Below, piece by piece: positions 63,727 through 64,000 of a stretch of 64,000 nt of DNA. Each line of letters opens with the position of its first letter. The stretch's first letter is position 1. The notes beneath the pieces were generated by a model. That model did not search any database and was not told where the DNA came from. It saw nothing but the letters and a program-made list of their open reading frames with translations. The stretch is taken from contig NZ_LMSA01000002.1 in the NCBI RefSeq assembly GCF_001427985.1, forward strand, positions 91,550 through 155,549, in the 5' to 3' direction. The translations under genes and the position numbers were made by a program. This stretch comes from Knoellia sp. Soil729 (GTDB lineage: Bacteria; Actinomycetota; Actinomycetes; Actinomycetales; Dermatophilaceae).

Positions 63727-64000
63727 TCAGTTGTCGGTGCTGATGAAGACGTTCTTGACCTCGGTGAACGCATCGAGCGCATCGGGGCCGAGCTCGCGCC
63801 CGATGCCGCTCGCCTTGTAGCCACCGAAGGGGGTCGAGTAGCGCACGCTGCTGTGGCTGTTGACCGACAGGTTGCCGGCCTCCACCGCCCGCGAGACGCG
63901 GATCGCGCGACCGACGTCGCGTGTCCAGATCGAGCCGGACAGCCCGTATGCCGTGTCGTTGGCCATCCGGATCGCGTCGGCTTCGTCGTCGAACGGCATG
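63727..64000 (-). CDS. Aldehyde dehydrogenase, C-terminal part (cut by window edge)
   Basis: The last 91 codons of an aldehyde dehydrogenase; the start and catalytic Cys lie beyond the window. The C-terminal signature (NDTAYGLSGSIWTRDVGRA, GNLSVNSHSS, GGYKASGIGRELGPDALDAFTEVKNVFI) is unmistakable. It probably oxidises an aminoaldehyde such as gamma-glutamyl-aminobutyraldehyde. Transcription runs from it into the SDR, GATase and MBL genes. An octamer copy at 63946 encodes Ala-Tyr. Confidence 0.9.
   Translation of the reverse strand, partial: MPFDDEADAIRMANDTAYGLSGSIWTRDVGRAIRVSRAVEAGNLSVNSHSSVRYSTPFGGYKASGIGRELGPDALDAFTEVKNVFISTDN

Overview
This is 64 kb of chromosome from a high-GC (about 70%) Gram-positive actinobacterium. 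The evidence is GTG starts and many leaderless-looking promoters, a CofC homologue for coenzyme F420, a DinB/MDMPI-type protein of the mycothiol world, a histone-like HU protein with a Lys/Ala tail, a NdgR-like IclR regulator beside leuCD, furA-katA, GlnR-like half-sites upstream of amtB-glnB-glnD, and the actinobacterial order smc, ftsY, amtB, glnB, glnD, ffh, rpsP. A Micrococcales (Intrasporangiaceae-like) host is my guess. No IS element, prophage, CRISPR array, rRNA or antibiotic cluster was recognised; this is mostly core chromosome.

Layout. 1-8 kb: the rpsP start, a membrane protein, an APH-fold kinase, an unusual SDR protein, a TSUP transporter, an amidohydrolase, an alpha/beta hydrolase and ffh. 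8-12.5 kb: nitrogen control (glnD, glnB, amtB). 12.5-22 kb: ftsY, an M13 peptidase, lepB and smc. 22-33 kb: chorismate mutase, acylphosphatase, a cell-surface acyltransferase, then a long minus-strand repair, RNA and ribosome block (mutM, rnc, rpmF, yceD, coaD, hemerythrin, rsmD, recG, DAK2 kinase) and divergent rpmB. 33-42 kb: thiL, a RAM-domain protein, a DUF3515 lipoprotein, ddl, a Cys/Met PLP enzyme, gpsA-plsC, cofC and HU. 42-47.5 kb: leuD-leuC with the divergent IclR regulator, then gltX with tRNA-Gln and tRNA-Glu. 47.6-54.8 kb: dodecin, an ECF42-type sigma factor with its DGPF partner, FAH hydrolase, SGNH esterase, a glycosylase-like protein, arfB, and citramalate synthase cimA behind a putative attenuator. 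54.8-64 kb: furA-katA-ankyrin, a DUF2786 protein, a small operon under twin palindromes, a methyltransferase, and MBL/GATase/SDR/aldehyde dehydrogenase genes that look like polyamine or GABA catabolism.

The most interesting signals lie outside the genes. (1) The octamer CGGCATAC occurs 43 times (21 on one strand, 22 on the other) where base composition predicts about two. Every GGCATAC in the window is preceded by C. It is read in all codon phases inside genes, twice using the rare Ile codon ATA, and forms inverted-pair hairpins in two gaps. It behaves like an uptake, recognition or modification word. (2) Upstream of cimA there is an 11-codon leader ORF ending Val-Ile-Ile-Asp, followed at once by an 11-bp hairpin and a terminator with a T tract. 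(3) Two families of long intergenic palindromes are each present twice, along with other one-off hairpins and a 63-bp tandem repeat.

Coordinates were derived by hand from the sequence; function calls rest on recognised motifs and family resemblance, without database searches.
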